DNA of 42,419 nucleotides, taken from the NCBI GenBank assembly GCA_030403585.1, contig JAUEPE010000059.1:1-42419 (forward strand), read 5' to 3'. Source of the stretch: Frankia sp. RB7. Lineage in GTDB: Bacteria; Pseudomonadota; Alphaproteobacteria; Rhizobiales; Xanthobacteraceae. This document shows, one piece after another, positions 24,680 through 32,134 of the stretch; within the stretch, counting starts at the first letter, position 1, and every line of letters begins with the position of its first letter. The notes beneath the pieces are model-generated. The model saw only the letters and a list, made by a program, of their open reading frames with translations, was not told where the DNA came from and did not search any database. The translations under genes and the position numbers were made by a program.

Positions 24680-24955
24680 TCAAAGCTTGGTGATGGCGTC
24701 GCGATCAAAGCCATAGTTGATCGGCGCCGTGCGCCGCTGCGTGCGATCGTCGGGCGGTCGATACGCTGGAATCCTGTCGACTCCGGCGGTTACATCGGAG
24801 AAGGCGCGTGCGAGCGCTGCATAGTTGGCGGGATGGACGCTGTTGAGACTTGCGCTGCCGGTCATGGCGCGCCAACGGACGACTCTGCGTGCCATCTCGA
24901 CGCCGTGACGTTCGGCGAAGTCGCGATAGATCGAATCCAATTGTGGGCGGTTCAT
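24680..24955 (-). CDS. Small unknown protein, first gene of the terminase-region operon
   Basis: The 91-residue protein (MNRPQLDSIYRDFAERHGVEMARRVVRW...) is mostly helical and charged, with a basic C-terminus (PPDDRTQRRTAPINYGF). No domain is recognised. It lies 11 bases upstream of the terminase-like gene and 48 bases downstream of a TTGTGTTCCTTTGA box (on its strand), so it is the likely first gene of the leftward operon 24955-23298. Confidence 0.55.
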   Translation of the reverse strand: MNRPQLDSIYRDFAERHGVEMARRVVRWRAMTGSASLNSVHPANYAALARAFSDVTAGVDRIPAYRPPDDRTQRRTAPINYGFDRDAITKL

Positions 24956-25003
24956 GGGCCTGTCCTCATTTGTCGGACAGGATAACAGGCCGCGCGGTTT
25001 ATC

Positions 25004-25017
25004 TCAAAGGAACACAA
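25004..25017 (-). promoter_or_regulatory. TTGTGTTCCTTTGA box, copy upstream of terminase-region operon
   Basis: On the minus strand the 14-mer reads TTGTGTTCCTTTGA. The identical 14-mer is at 28595-28608. It ends 48 bases before the 24955 start codon. The second copy ends 47 bases before the start of the AlpA-like gene at 28547. Conservation of sequence, strand and distance suggests a shared promoter or activator site. Confidence 0.6.
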
Positions 25018-25153
25018 ACGGACGATGCGCATTGCGCGGCGCGCGCTCGACTTCATCGGCATCGTCGCGTGTCGCTCTTACGTCGGCGACGCCGACGCTA
25101 CATGCGAAAGAACGATTTTGCGAATCGCATCAGCGATGCTCCGTCGATGGTGC

Positions 25154-25285
25154 AGAAAAATATTTCTCTGCACATCCATGGCCTTCGTGCGCTCCGATTT
25201 TTCCCTCATAGCATTTATCGGTCCGGGAGAACCTAGAAAAATTTCTTAACCGTGATTGGCGCATCGAACAGAGAAAAATATTTCT
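25154..25285. promoter_or_regulatory. Three AGAAAAATATTTCT-type palindromic sites
   Basis: AGAAAAATATTTCT occurs at 25154-25167 and 25272-25285, and a shortened AGAAAAATTTCT at 25235-25246. The first sits in a longer near-palindrome (TGCAGA...TCTGCA, 25151-25172). They lie 200-330 bases upstream of the terminase-region operon. Candidate operators for an element regulator. Confidence 0.5.
25222..25258. promoter_or_regulatory. Motif shared with the alpA upstream region, copy 1
   Basis: TCCGGGAGAACC, followed after a variable stretch by TTAACCGTGA(T/G)TG, is also found at 32135-32173 in the same order and with the same spacing (within one base). Copy 1 overlaps one AGAAA-type palindrome. Confidence 0.5.
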
Positions 25286-25581
25286 TATGAGAGAATCTTC
25301 TTCGTGCGCGTGTGCAGGCTGATGGCCGTGTCGTCGAACACATCGCATACAATCAAGCGTGAGGTTGAGCGAGCCAATGATGCGCTACTCAATCGTTAGC
25401 AACCCTTTGGTTTTAGAAAATAAAACGGCCAATCGCTAATGACAGGCGATCAGCGCTAATCAACCACGGCGGGCTACACCGTACGCTTATGCACTATCTC
25501 GCGCGTGCCGGGCTCGACGGCGTGTCCATGCATGGAGCGAATGCAGATGCAGTTAGTGACGATGGCGGGGTCGAGCCACTT

Positions 25582-25740
25582 GCGGGTAATGCGGGGATGA
25601 GCGGGGTTATTTCCAGCCATGCGGGTATATAATACAAAACCTTCTTAAGTCTGAGATTGAGAAATATTCCCTCTAAAAATGGTGATGTATCTTATACCCG
25701 GATGGCTGGAAATAACCCCGCTCATCCCCGCATTACCCGC
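25582..25740. other. Candidate replication origin: inverted iteron array around AT-rich core
   Basis: Arms 25582-25629 and 25693-25740 are 48-bp inverted copies with one mismatch. Each contains four GCGGG units (as GCGGGTAAT, GCGGGGATG, GCGGGGTTA, and a fourth before TATA). They flank a 63-base AT-rich centre (25630-25692). The structure lies directly past the 3' end of the primase-helicase gene. Phage satellites such as SaPIs keep their origin next to pri-rep, with iterons flanking an AT-rich melting region. Alternatives are a strong transcript hairpin or a recombination hotspot. Confidence 0.65.
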
Positions 25741-25748
25741 AGACACGT

Positions 25749-28259
25749 TCAGGCGTCGCGCACTGTGTATTTCCACATCTTACCGTGGGAGTCGTACCTC
25801 CCGACTAGGCGCATGCCGCCGAGAATCTTGCCGTTGCGGGCGTGCAGATAATGGCCCAAATTCTTTGCGTTCGCACGACCGGGCACAGCGCTCTCGATAG
25901 CCTCTGTCAACAATCCGTCCGAACACTCTTCCCCCATCTTGACCAACTCACCCGCCGACCATGGCGCATCGCCCGCGTTGTCCTTGATCGCGGCGAACAA
26001 CTGTTCAAGGTCGTTGCGCTCGGGGTCATCGGTCGCGATGAAGTCGCGCGTCTTGCACGGGTCGGGTTCACCCAGCCATACCAACGCGCCGCGCACAAGG
26101 TTCGACCAATCCTCGAAGCGACCGAATGGCGTTAGCTCATTTAGTCCTGGACGGCTGGCGACCACGAAGGCGCGTAGCACCGTCAATCCTGCGACGACCA
26201 ATTCGACGCGATGCTTGGGCACCCATGTCTTGAGGTCGATATCGAATCGCCGCGTCTCGGGGTTTTCCATCCGTGCGTCGAGACGGCACAAAAGCGAACG
26301 GGTGGTCATGTCGCCTTTATAGGTCAGGTTATTGCCGCTCGCCATCATCAGGACATTGGTAGGCACTTCGACGCGGCGGCTTTCACCGAGAATGCGAGAT
26401 TGCCACGTCGATTGAGTCAAAACGGTGCAGAGCGCGTCACCCTCGATTGGTCGCTTCACATTGTCGATCAACAGAATCAAATCGTTCTGAAGCAGGACGC
26501 TGAAGAGTCTCTTTTCGTCTTCTTCTTCATTGGCGCCCTGGCTCATTGCCGTAGTGAGCCTGCCGGTTGCGATCATAGAGACGACGTCGATAGCCAGCGT
26601 CTTGCCCGTCCCCATTGTCGGGGCGCTGGTGCCGTGCATGGGGGCCGAGTGAAGCGTTCGGCGGACTAGGGAGGTCAAGGCGGCAGACAGCATCACCGAC
26701 CGGCTGGGGCTGCGCCCCTTGGCATTGGCAACGAAGGGGAAGCCGGCGAATGGCTTCTTCAGCAATGCAAGCGAAGCAAGCGCGTCGGTCCGTGTCGGCT
26801 TTTCCGGCACATCCGGAAATTCGACGCCGCCCATGTCGAGCAGCAAGCCCGACTTCGAGTCGTATCCATCAGAGTCGATGATGGAGCCGTCGCGCCGCAA
26901 CGTCGGCGCTTCAATCACGCCGTTGATGACGGGGAGCTTCCACTTATCGCCGCGCGCGAGGTAATGCGTAGCGAAGCCGAGCGGCGCAGCAAATTTGGTC
27001 GCCTTGCCTTTCTTGTCCATCTTATGGAACGGCACATTTTGAATGACGTACTCGCGTAGCCGGTGCTGATTGACTTCGCCGATAGTCAGCGACCCGGCCT
27101 TGCGGCGAATGCCGTCGTCGTCCCCCGAGTCCTTATCGACGCGAACCGGGTGCACAAGACGGCCGCCCATCTGATAGAGCGGGGTGCCCTGATCGATCAT
27201 GCAGCGCTCGGCGAAGTCGAGAAGCGCAGGCAACTTAGTTTCGCTGTACGGCCGCGATTTCGGCTCTTCCTTCGTTTCACCTTCGAGCCAATCGTCGTCG
27301 GGCGTATCGAAGTCGAGATCGTCCGGAAAGTCGTCCTCAGTCACAGAGCCCACGACTCCGAATTGGCTCGCGCCGGCATCACGCAAGAATTTGTTGAGCG
27401 TGCGGAACGTAACGCCGTCGTTTTTCTCGGCGTGGAGCGAGTCCCATCGCTTGCCGATGATGTACGCGTCCTTGGCATAGGTCGGATCAGATGTAGACCA
27501 ATCAACGAACTCGGCGCGCGCTTCGCCAGCGCTAGTGTGGTGACAGGCCTGCATCAGTTGAAGCCATTTCGAATGATCGTTGAAATCGTCCGCTGTGAGA
27601 TTCGCGAGCGCTGCGGCGATTTGATCGGGCGTCATCTGGCCGCCATCGGTCACACCGCTGCGTGCTGGTCTCTCAATCGCTTTGAGCAGACGGCGCGGCG
27701 CCATGGGCAGGCCGGCGGAAATGGGCGGGTGCGAATCGTCCCACTTATAGAAATTGCCGTTCGGGTGTTTCGATCCTGCGGCCACGACTTGGCGGTTTTT
27801 CGATTTGAACTCAACGCCATTATAGTCCTCGCTGTCGAGCGTGTCGCGCACCAACAAATCGGCGGGCTTTGACATGTAGAGATGCGCGCCGCCGCTGCCT
27901 GTGATGACCTTCGGATATTTGGAGTCGTCGATTCCAAGATCAGCGCAAAGTTGAATCCATCCCATGTCGCCGCCGTTGCGTGGATCGATATCGACGACCA
28001 ATTGCGTGTCTTGGAGTCGGATACCGCCGTTGCGTTCTTCGTCAATGCAGCGTTTGCGGACACTGGCCGAGTCGTACTTCTTCGTGGTCCACTTGGCGTC
28101 GAGTGGCGCTTTGCCTACCTCTTTGGTCTTGCCATTGGGGTAGGTCTTGCGTGCCTTGGGCTTGTGCAGTGGGATGAAGTCGAATTCACGAACGTTGTAC
28201 CCAATGAAGGGGGTCGGCTTTGTTCCTTTGATCTTCCGGCTGTTTTCGGGCATGCTCAT
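25749..28259 (-). CDS. Primase-polymerase / helicase replication protein
   Basis: The 836-residue protein combines three parts. (1) An archaeo-eukaryotic-type primase-polymerase domain, residues about 15-200: LVVDIDPRNGG with the catalytic D-x-D near 90-92, TGSGGAHLYM with the catalytic histidine near 126, and VEFKSKNRQVVAAGS with a third acidic residue. (2) A PriCT-like helical region at about 210-285 (DFNDHSKWLQLMQAC, WSTSDPTY). (3) An ATPase domain with Walker A APTMGTGKT near 560 and Walker B NDLILLIDN, then a helicase C-terminal part. It should prime and unwind DNA at the element's origin just downstream. ATG at 28259 has GGAG 8 bases upstream and was preferred over the GTG at 28268. Confidence 0.88.
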   Translation of the reverse strand: MSMPENSRKIKGTKPTPFIGYNVREFDFIPLHKPKARKTYPNGKTKEVGKAPLDAKWTTKKYDSASVRKRCIDEERNGGIRLQDTQLVVDIDPRNGGDMGWIQLCADLGIDDSKYPKVITGSGGAHLYMSKPADLLVRDTLDSEDYNGVEFKSKNRQVVAAGSKHPNGNFYKWDDSHPPISAGLPMAPRRLLKAIERPARSGVTDGGQMTPDQIAAALANLTADDFNDHSKWLQLMQACHHTSAGEARAEFVDWSTSDPTYAKDAYIIGKRWDSLHAEKNDGVTFRTLNKFLRDAGASQFGVVGSVTEDDFPDDLDFDTPDDDWLEGETKEEPKSRPYSETKLPALLDFAERCMIDQGTPLYQMGGRLVHPVRVDKDSGDDDGIRRKAGSLTIGEVNQHRLREYVIQNVPFHKMDKKGKATKFAAPLGFATHYLARGDKWKLPVINGVIEAPTLRRDGSIIDSDGYDSKSGLLLDMGGVEFPDVPEKPTRTDALASLALLKKPFAGFPFVANAKGRSPSRSVMLSAALTSLVRRTLHSAPMHGTSAPTMGTGKTLAIDVVSMIATGRLTTAMSQGANEEEDEKRLFSVLLQNDLILLIDNVKRPIEGDALCTVLTQSTWQSRILGESRRVEVPTNVLMMASGNNLTYKGDMTTRSLLCRLDARMENPETRRFDIDLKTWVPKHRVELVVAGLTVLRAFVVASRPGLNELTPFGRFEDWSNLVRGALVWLGEPDPCKTRDFIATDDPERNDLEQLFAAIKDNAGDAPWSAGELVKMGEECSDGLLTEAIESAVPGRANAKNLGHYLHARNGKILGGMRLVGRYDSHGKMWKYTVRDA

Positions 28260-28343
28260 CGTCTTCACTCCACAGTGCCTTATTAGCCCCGACCGCGTTG
28301 CATCCGCGGCCGGGGTTTCCTTTTTCGCTGGGGAGCGCCTTAA

Positions 28344-28547
28344 CTATCTCGACTTGGTCGCCGCGGTCCGTCTCCGCTTCAAAGTTTCAAGGTCGGCTCG
28401 CTGATAGAAATTCGCATGCCCGATCTTCACCGGCCGCGGTGCCTTCGGGTCGCGATTCATGTGCATGCGAAAAGCATCAACGGTTTTGAAGCCGGCAACG
28501 CCGAATGCTTGGTGGGTCGGAACAAGCGTTTCGAATTTCACGTTCAT
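28344..28547 (-). CDS. AlpA-like/excisionase-type small DNA-binding protein
   Basis: The 67-residue protein has an HTH-17/AlpA-like sequence: AFGVAGFKTVDAFRMHM as the helix-turn-helix, then PRPVKIGHANFYQRADLETLKRR, the RPxxxG(...)YRxxDLExW-type wing of this class. These proteins act as transcription regulators or recombination directionality factors in phages and satellites. It stands 84 bases before the primase-helicase gene, so both are probably one transcript. A conserved 14-base box lies 47 bases upstream. Confidence 0.75.
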   Translation of the reverse strand: MNVKFETLVPTHQAFGVAGFKTVDAFRMHMNRDPKAPRPVKIGHANFYQRADLETLKRRRTAATKSR

Positions 28548-28594
28548 GGTCGTCGTCCTTGTTCATTTAAATAATCATGGGATCAGTGCAGGAG

Positions 28595-28608
28595 TCAAAG
28601 GAACACAA
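28595..28608 (-). promoter_or_regulatory. TTGTGTTCCTTTGA box, copy upstream of AlpA-like/primase genes
   Basis: Identical on the same strand to 25004-25017 and at the same distance from a start codon (47 against 48 bases). It lies just past the 28609 stop. Confidence 0.6.
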
Positions 28609-28824
28609 TCACTGCAATTCGCCGCGCTGCGCCAACACCGTGTTGAAAATGGCGGCGAGTGACAGCCTCTCATTCGCGGAAACCTCGTAAGGCCAGTTCG
28701 TGACTTGCTCGGCTAAAAACATTCCGGGCGTGATGAAGCGCCACGTCGCACGCTGCGTGGGCGTTGCTCGATAGTAGAGCGCCTCCATTCGCAGCAACAT
28801 CCTGTCTATAAATTCGTGGGTCAT
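28609..28824 (-). CDS. Small unknown protein
   Basis: The 71-residue, probably helical protein (MTHEFIDRMLLRMEALYYRATPTQ...) has no recognisable domain. Its stop abuts the TTGTGTTCCTTTGA box. It begins 8 bases after the stop of the 274-residue gene, consistent with one leftward transcript. No signal or membrane helix. Confidence 0.55.
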   Translation of the reverse strand: MTHEFIDRMLLRMEALYYRATPTQRATWRFITPGMFLAEQVTNWPYEVSANERLSLAAIFNTVLAQRGELQ

Positions 28825-28832
28825 CGTCGCAC

Positions 28833-29657
28833 TTATCCGAACCCGAAGGGGCGAGCGTCCTCCGCCGCCTGCTCTGCGGCTGCTGCGGCATCTTCGGCCG
28901 CGCGCCGACGCTCTTCCGCCTCACGCTCGGCGCGCTCTTTGGCCGCCATCTCTTCGGCCGCAATCACGTAAAGGTCGTGCTCGAATCGAGCCTTCATTTC
29001 CTGCCGGGCCTGCCAACGTCGCCAGTAGCAAGCTGCGGCGGCGTGATTGGCTACAGGAATATCAGTGGGCTTGCCGCTCTCGCTGCCGTATTGGCGACAG
29101 ATCTTTTCGAGCGACTCATCATAAGCCTGTTGCTGATACTCCATTTCGGCGGCAAACCACGGCTTCCAGTCTTCCAGGACATTCTCCGGCGTCTCGTCCG
29201 ACGACCACGCGCGGTAGCATAGGTGTCGGATGCGCGATTCCGACACGCACGCACGCATGGCTGTGACGGGAGATTCGTGGGCTGATCCGACCGTGCAATA
29301 GTCATCCATCGGCATTCGTGCGTTCTGCCCGAAAGGCTCGATAAGGTTCTTCATCAATCCGGCGTGCAGCAACGCCGGGCGCTTCAAGGCCTTCAGGTGC
29401 CACGCTTCCAATACGCAAACGCTTTGGTGCGATCTCTCCTTTGCTTCTTCCAAATCGGCAGCAGTCTCGCAGAAGCGAAGCTCGTCGGACTCCCACAACT
29501 CGCTGTGTGCAGTTTCCAATGCGAAACGAGCACGAAGGCGTCTGCGGTCCCACTTGCTCGCGACACCCCGCACTTTGCCGTCGGTCGAACCGAAGCATCG
29601 TGCGAGATACATCCGTCGGTACTTTCCCGGCGCCTTCGCGAACGTGGAGTCGGTCAT
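28833..29657 (-). CDS. Unknown 274-residue protein with charged helical tail
   Basis: The protein starts MTDSTFAKAPGKYRRMYLARC. A mixed alpha region with several conserved-looking Trp and Cys residues follows (VCVLEAWHLKAL, YCTVGSAHESP, LCYRAWSSDETPENVLEDWKPW). It ends with a long charged helix of Glu/Ala/Arg repeats (residues about 225-270), a probable coiled coil. No family recognised. ATG 29657 is preceded by GAAAGGA; a longer frame to 29843 is shadow of the next gene's opposite strand. In the leftward block between alpA and the primase. Confidence 0.6.
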   Translation of the reverse strand: MTDSTFAKAPGKYRRMYLARCFGSTDGKVRGVASKWDRRRLRARFALETAHSELWESDELRFCETAADLEEAKERSHQSVCVLEAWHLKALKRPALLHAGLMKNLIEPFGQNARMPMDDYCTVGSAHESPVTAMRACVSESRIRHLCYRAWSSDETPENVLEDWKPWFAAEMEYQQQAYDESLEKICRQYGSESGKPTDIPVANHAAAACYWRRWQARQEMKARFEHDLYVIAAEEMAAKERAEREAEERRRAAEDAAAAAEQAAEDARPFGFG

Positions 29658-29706
29658 GGTCGTGGTCCTTTCAAGGAAGGGGGAGCGGGGAGCGTCTGCC
29701 CTTTGG

Positions 29707-30060
29707 CTATTTGTCGCCGCGCTCGACCGGAGGCGGATTGTTCCAGCGGTCGAAGATCGCGACCGGGTCAAGTTCGCGCGCCGGCTTGGATCGTTCGTCG
29801 CGGCCGTACGCAGCATTCGCCATCCGCTGCAATCGCGACTCAATCTTCGCGGCGCCGTCGTCGCCCTTGAACGTCAGTTCTTCGAGCGCAGAGATTGCCT
29901 TTGCAACATCGTTCTCGGCGACTTTGCGCCAAGCGTGCCCACCTCGCGCACCGGCGGTGTACGGTTGAAGGGCCTTGTCAGCCGCTTCGCGCCCGCGTGC
30001 AGCAAGCGCAGCAAGATAGGCGCGTTTCAGTGGGTGCATTCCTTCGTGAGAGTCAGTCAT
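29707..30060 (-). CDS. Small unknown protein
   Basis: The 117-residue protein (MTDSHEGMHPLKRAYLAALAARG...) is helical and charged, ending with a DPVAIFDRWNNPPPVERGDK tail. No domain recognised. It follows the next gene upstream by 3 bases and precedes the 274-residue gene by 50, so it is part of the leftward transcript. Confidence 0.55.
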   Translation of the reverse strand: MTDSHEGMHPLKRAYLAALAARGREAADKALQPYTAGARGGHAWRKVAENDVAKAISALEELTFKGDDGAAKIESRLQRMANAAYGRDERSKPARELDPVAIFDRWNNPPPVERGDK

Positions 30061-30063
30061 GAC

Positions 30064-30270
30064 CTATTCCTTTTCATCGGTTGGACGTTTGTAGAAAGCA
30101 TCGAGTCCGCCGATCATCGTTCCATACCTGCCCGACGAGTCGGGCTCGATGACGAGCGGACTCTTTGCCATTTGCTGCGGCTGGCTAAGGACCGCAACTT
30201 CCGCAACGCCCGACGACACAACGAAAGGATTGTTTTCAATCACGCCGCCGCGCGCTGGGAATCTCGTCAT
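30064..30270 (-). CDS. Small unknown protein
   Basis: The 68-residue protein (MTRFPARGGVIENNPFVVS...) has no recognisable domain. The ATG overlaps the stop of the 316-residue gene by ATGA (30267-30270), implying translational coupling. Starts further upstream lie inside that gene. Confidence 0.55.
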   Translation of the reverse strand: MTRFPARGGVIENNPFVVSSGVAEVAVLSQPQQMAKSPLVIEPDSSGRYGTMIGGLDAFYKRPTDEKE

Positions 30271-31217
30271 TCGACCACGTCCAAGATGGCCCACGGGTTC
30301 GCGCTGGGGTACGGCACGCGAGTGCCCTCATCAGCGAGCTTGCGGTGCCAAAAATGAGCGCGGCGGTCAGCGAGCAGTTTGGCCGTTTTGGCCGCTTCAA
30401 TGGCATCTGCGCGCTGTCGCGGCGTATACGCGGACTCATCTGAGTAATCGGCGCGCGCCAATGTCAGCAAATGGTCCACGACTTGCTTCTGAATCGCGGG
30501 GACGCTGAGCAACAGCCCGGCCGCGTCGATGTAATCGCGCATATCGATGCGGATTTTGGCGAACTCGACATGACCCTGAGCCGTGCGGCCTGTGAGGCCG
30601 ACTTGCTTGAAGCGCTTGGCTCCCCACACGTTCGGGCTCTTCGCAAGCTTTCGGACGTCGCGGGCGACCTGCTCCTCGATTTCCGACCACGTGCAATCCG
30701 ACGTCGCGAGTCCTTCGATTTGGTATTGCTCCCGAACCGCTTCATCGCGGCGGTATTCCAGCATCTCCAACGCTGAACGCCCGTCGATTGCGGTGTCAGT
30801 GGTGCCCGCATCTTTAAGGGGCACTTGCTGCCGAAGAATAAAGTCGTTGATGGCGTTGGATGGCGTCCCACCGGATCTCTTCCGATCGTCTTCGTACTTC
30901 TGCGTCGTCGCGGCGATCTGCGCTTTGACGCGTGCAATCTTGCGCTCACAGTCTTCGATGAGATTTTCATGGCGCTGCGGGGCATTTTCGAGTTCGCGCT
31001 CTAGTCGCAACAGCGGAGCAAGGTCTTCATTCTTTAGCGAGTGGACCTTTTCCGTCATCGACACGTAGGCGTCGCCGTCGGCGTCGGCCTGCGTGCGAAT
31101 GTTGAACGCGATCACGTGCGCCTTCGACGCCTGAGCGAGAATTCGTTCCTCGCCCGTCAACTGTTCAAGTCCGGACGGGCGACGATACTCTTCGACTGGA
31201 AGCGGGGCGGTGGTCAT
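30267..31217 (-). CDS. Unknown 316-residue protein with central coiled coil
   Basis: The protein starts MTTAPLPVEEYRRPSG. Residues about 60-130 form a charged helical stretch (LLRLERELENAPQRHENLIEDCERKIARVKAQIAATTQ), a likely coiled coil. A second half has TWSEIEEQVARDVRKL and helical repeats to the C-terminus (ADRRAHFWHRKLADEG). No family recognised and no enzymatic motif seen. It begins a subgroup of the leftward block (111 bases after the previous gene), with its ATG preceded by GGAGAT. Being near the replication module, it may be a structural or regulatory protein of the element. Confidence 0.6.
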   Translation of the reverse strand: MTTAPLPVEEYRRPSGLEQLTGEERILAQASKAHVIAFNIRTQADADGDAYVSMTEKVHSLKNEDLAPLLRLERELENAPQRHENLIEDCERKIARVKAQIAATTQKYEDDRKRSGGTPSNAINDFILRQQVPLKDAGTTDTAIDGRSALEMLEYRRDEAVREQYQIEGLATSDCTWSEIEEQVARDVRKLAKSPNVWGAKRFKQVGLTGRTAQGHVEFAKIRIDMRDYIDAAGLLLSVPAIQKQVVDHLLTLARADYSDESAYTPRQRADAIEAAKTAKLLADRRAHFWHRKLADEGTRVPYPSANPWAILDVVE

Positions 31218-31282
31218 TTTAAATCTCCGGGGTCAATCGTTGTTCGATGACCAAGACCTAGCGCCGAACAGCGAACGACGGA

Positions 31283-31325
31283 GACTCGAAAGTTGTCCGA
31301 GTCAGACTCGAATCCTTTTTGAGTC
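31283..31325. repeat. Two tandem 21-base hairpins between element operons
   Basis: GACTCG (31283-31288) pairs with CGAGTC (31298-31303), and GACTC (31305-31309) with GAGTC (31321-31325). The two hairpins are 21 bases each, one base apart, in the 110-base gap between the genes ending at 31328 and starting at 31217. They may be an operator or a weak transcript-end structure. Confidence 0.5.
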
Positions 31326-31327
31326 TG

Positions 31328-31678
31328 CTACATCAATGCTTTGATGCGTGCGCGCATTGCATCGACCGCCCGCCGATCATCCATCGCCGCCTTAACGCCG
31401 CCGTTCTGGCCGGCCGCGATGCGCTGCGACGTCGTGTTGTCCACGTGTAGGATGTGCCGAACAATGAAGGCGCGTCGCGCCGCAACGTCCCACTTGTGGT
31501 CTTCGCGCAGGATCGTACTCGCACGCGTCGCATCGACGACCGGATCATCATCAGGCTTCACGGGAATCGATAGCAGCCAAGCGCGTGTGTCTTCATCTGG
31601 CGCGAGCGCTGCGAGCGGTTCAAACGAATTTTGGTCGCGACAGATGCGGAGCACGTCTAGAGGCGTGTGGTCGGTCAT
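31328..31678 (-). CDS. Small unknown protein in the alpA operon
   Basis: The 116-residue protein (MTDHTPLDVLRICRDQNSF...) is helical. The C-terminal half (RRAFIVRHILHVDNTTSQRIAAGQNGG) could contain a helix-turn-helix-like segment. Its ATG overlaps the stop of the 48-residue frame (ATGA, 31675-31678). No family recognised. Confidence 0.55.
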   Translation of the reverse strand: MTDHTPLDVLRICRDQNSFEPLAALAPDEDTRAWLLSIPVKPDDDPVVDATRASTILREDHKWDVAARRAFIVRHILHVDNTTSQRIAAGQNGGVKAAMDDRRAVDAMRARIKALM

Positions 31679-31821
31679 GGCCGCACCACAGAGAAAGTAG
31701 CGCGGCGACGTTCCGCTTCCATCTGCCGGCGCAACGCGGCTTGCTCGGCGCGGGTATCGCGTCGCAGAACCTCATCAACGAAGGCTGCGCGTGCGTCTTC
31801 CAGTGTGTGGGACGGGCTCAT
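31675..31821 (-). CDS. 48-residue charged helical peptide in the alpA operon
   Basis: A frame of 48 codons (MSPSHTLEDARAAFVDEVL...) overlaps both neighbours by ATGA: the AlpA gene stop at 31818-31820 and the next gene's ATG at 31676-31678. Such double overlap is strong evidence for a translationally coupled gene. The peptide is alanine/arginine/glutamate-rich and should form one amphipathic helix. Function unknown. Confidence 0.65.
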   Translation of the reverse strand: MSPSHTLEDARAAFVDEVLRRDTRAEQAALRRQMEAERRRATFSVVRP

Positions 31822-32072
31822 GACCGCACCGCCTTTCTAGGCGGCGGAACGGGCGTCGGCTCGGCGCCGCGTTCAATCATAGCGCGGTCCCAAGACTCAA
31901 GGTCTTCAAGCCGCCAAAAGCGGTCGCGACCGCCGAGATGCACCGGCGCTGGAAATGCGGCTTCGCGCGTTTTGCGCGTGATCCACATATCGCTGCAATC
32001 GCCATAGCGTTGGCGAACCTGCGACACGCGCAAATAGACTGTTGTTGATTTAGAATCGTCGGACGGGGACAT
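31818..32072 (-). CDS. alpA: AlpA family phage-type transcription regulator
   Basis: The 84-residue protein has the AlpA/HTH-17 pattern: VYLRVSQVRQRYGDCSDMWITRKTR as helix-turn-helix, then FPAPVHLGGRDRFWRLEDLESWDRAM, the (F/A)PxPxxLGxRxxxWRxxDLExW wing. AlpA proteins activate integrase/excision or replication genes in satellites such as P4 and gram-negative PICIs. It is the first gene of a coupled leftward operon and lies between the integrase and the replication block. The ATG at 32072 was chosen; a TTG at 32090 would add six residues. A motif shared with the terminase-region control DNA is 63-101 bases upstream. Confidence 0.88.
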   Translation of the reverse strand: MSPSDDSKSTTVYLRVSQVRQRYGDCSDMWITRKTREAAFPAPVHLGGRDRFWRLEDLESWDRAMIERGAEPTPVPPPRKAVRS

Positions 32073-32134
32073 TTGGGGATTCCCGGACAAGACGCCACGG
32101 CCCGCAAAAATGCAGATACCGATAGCGCGTTTGA

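Larger units (their letters stand above)
24956..25748. other. Gene-free control and origin region
   Basis: About 790 bases between the terminase-region operon and the end of the primase gene hold no supported gene. They do hold the TTGTGTTCCTTTGA box (25004-25017), three AGAAAnATnTTTCT-like palindromes (25154-25285), a motif shared with the alpA promoter region (25222-25258), and a large inverted iteron array (25582-25740). The stretch 25350-25460 also has copies of AATCG(T/C)TA. This is the most feature-dense non-coding part of the element. Confidence 0.75.

Noticed and set aside
25130..25348. 72-codon leftward frame in the control region
   Set aside because: It runs over the palindromes and the shared motif, and its translation is low-complexity and basic; the non-coding signals explain the region better.
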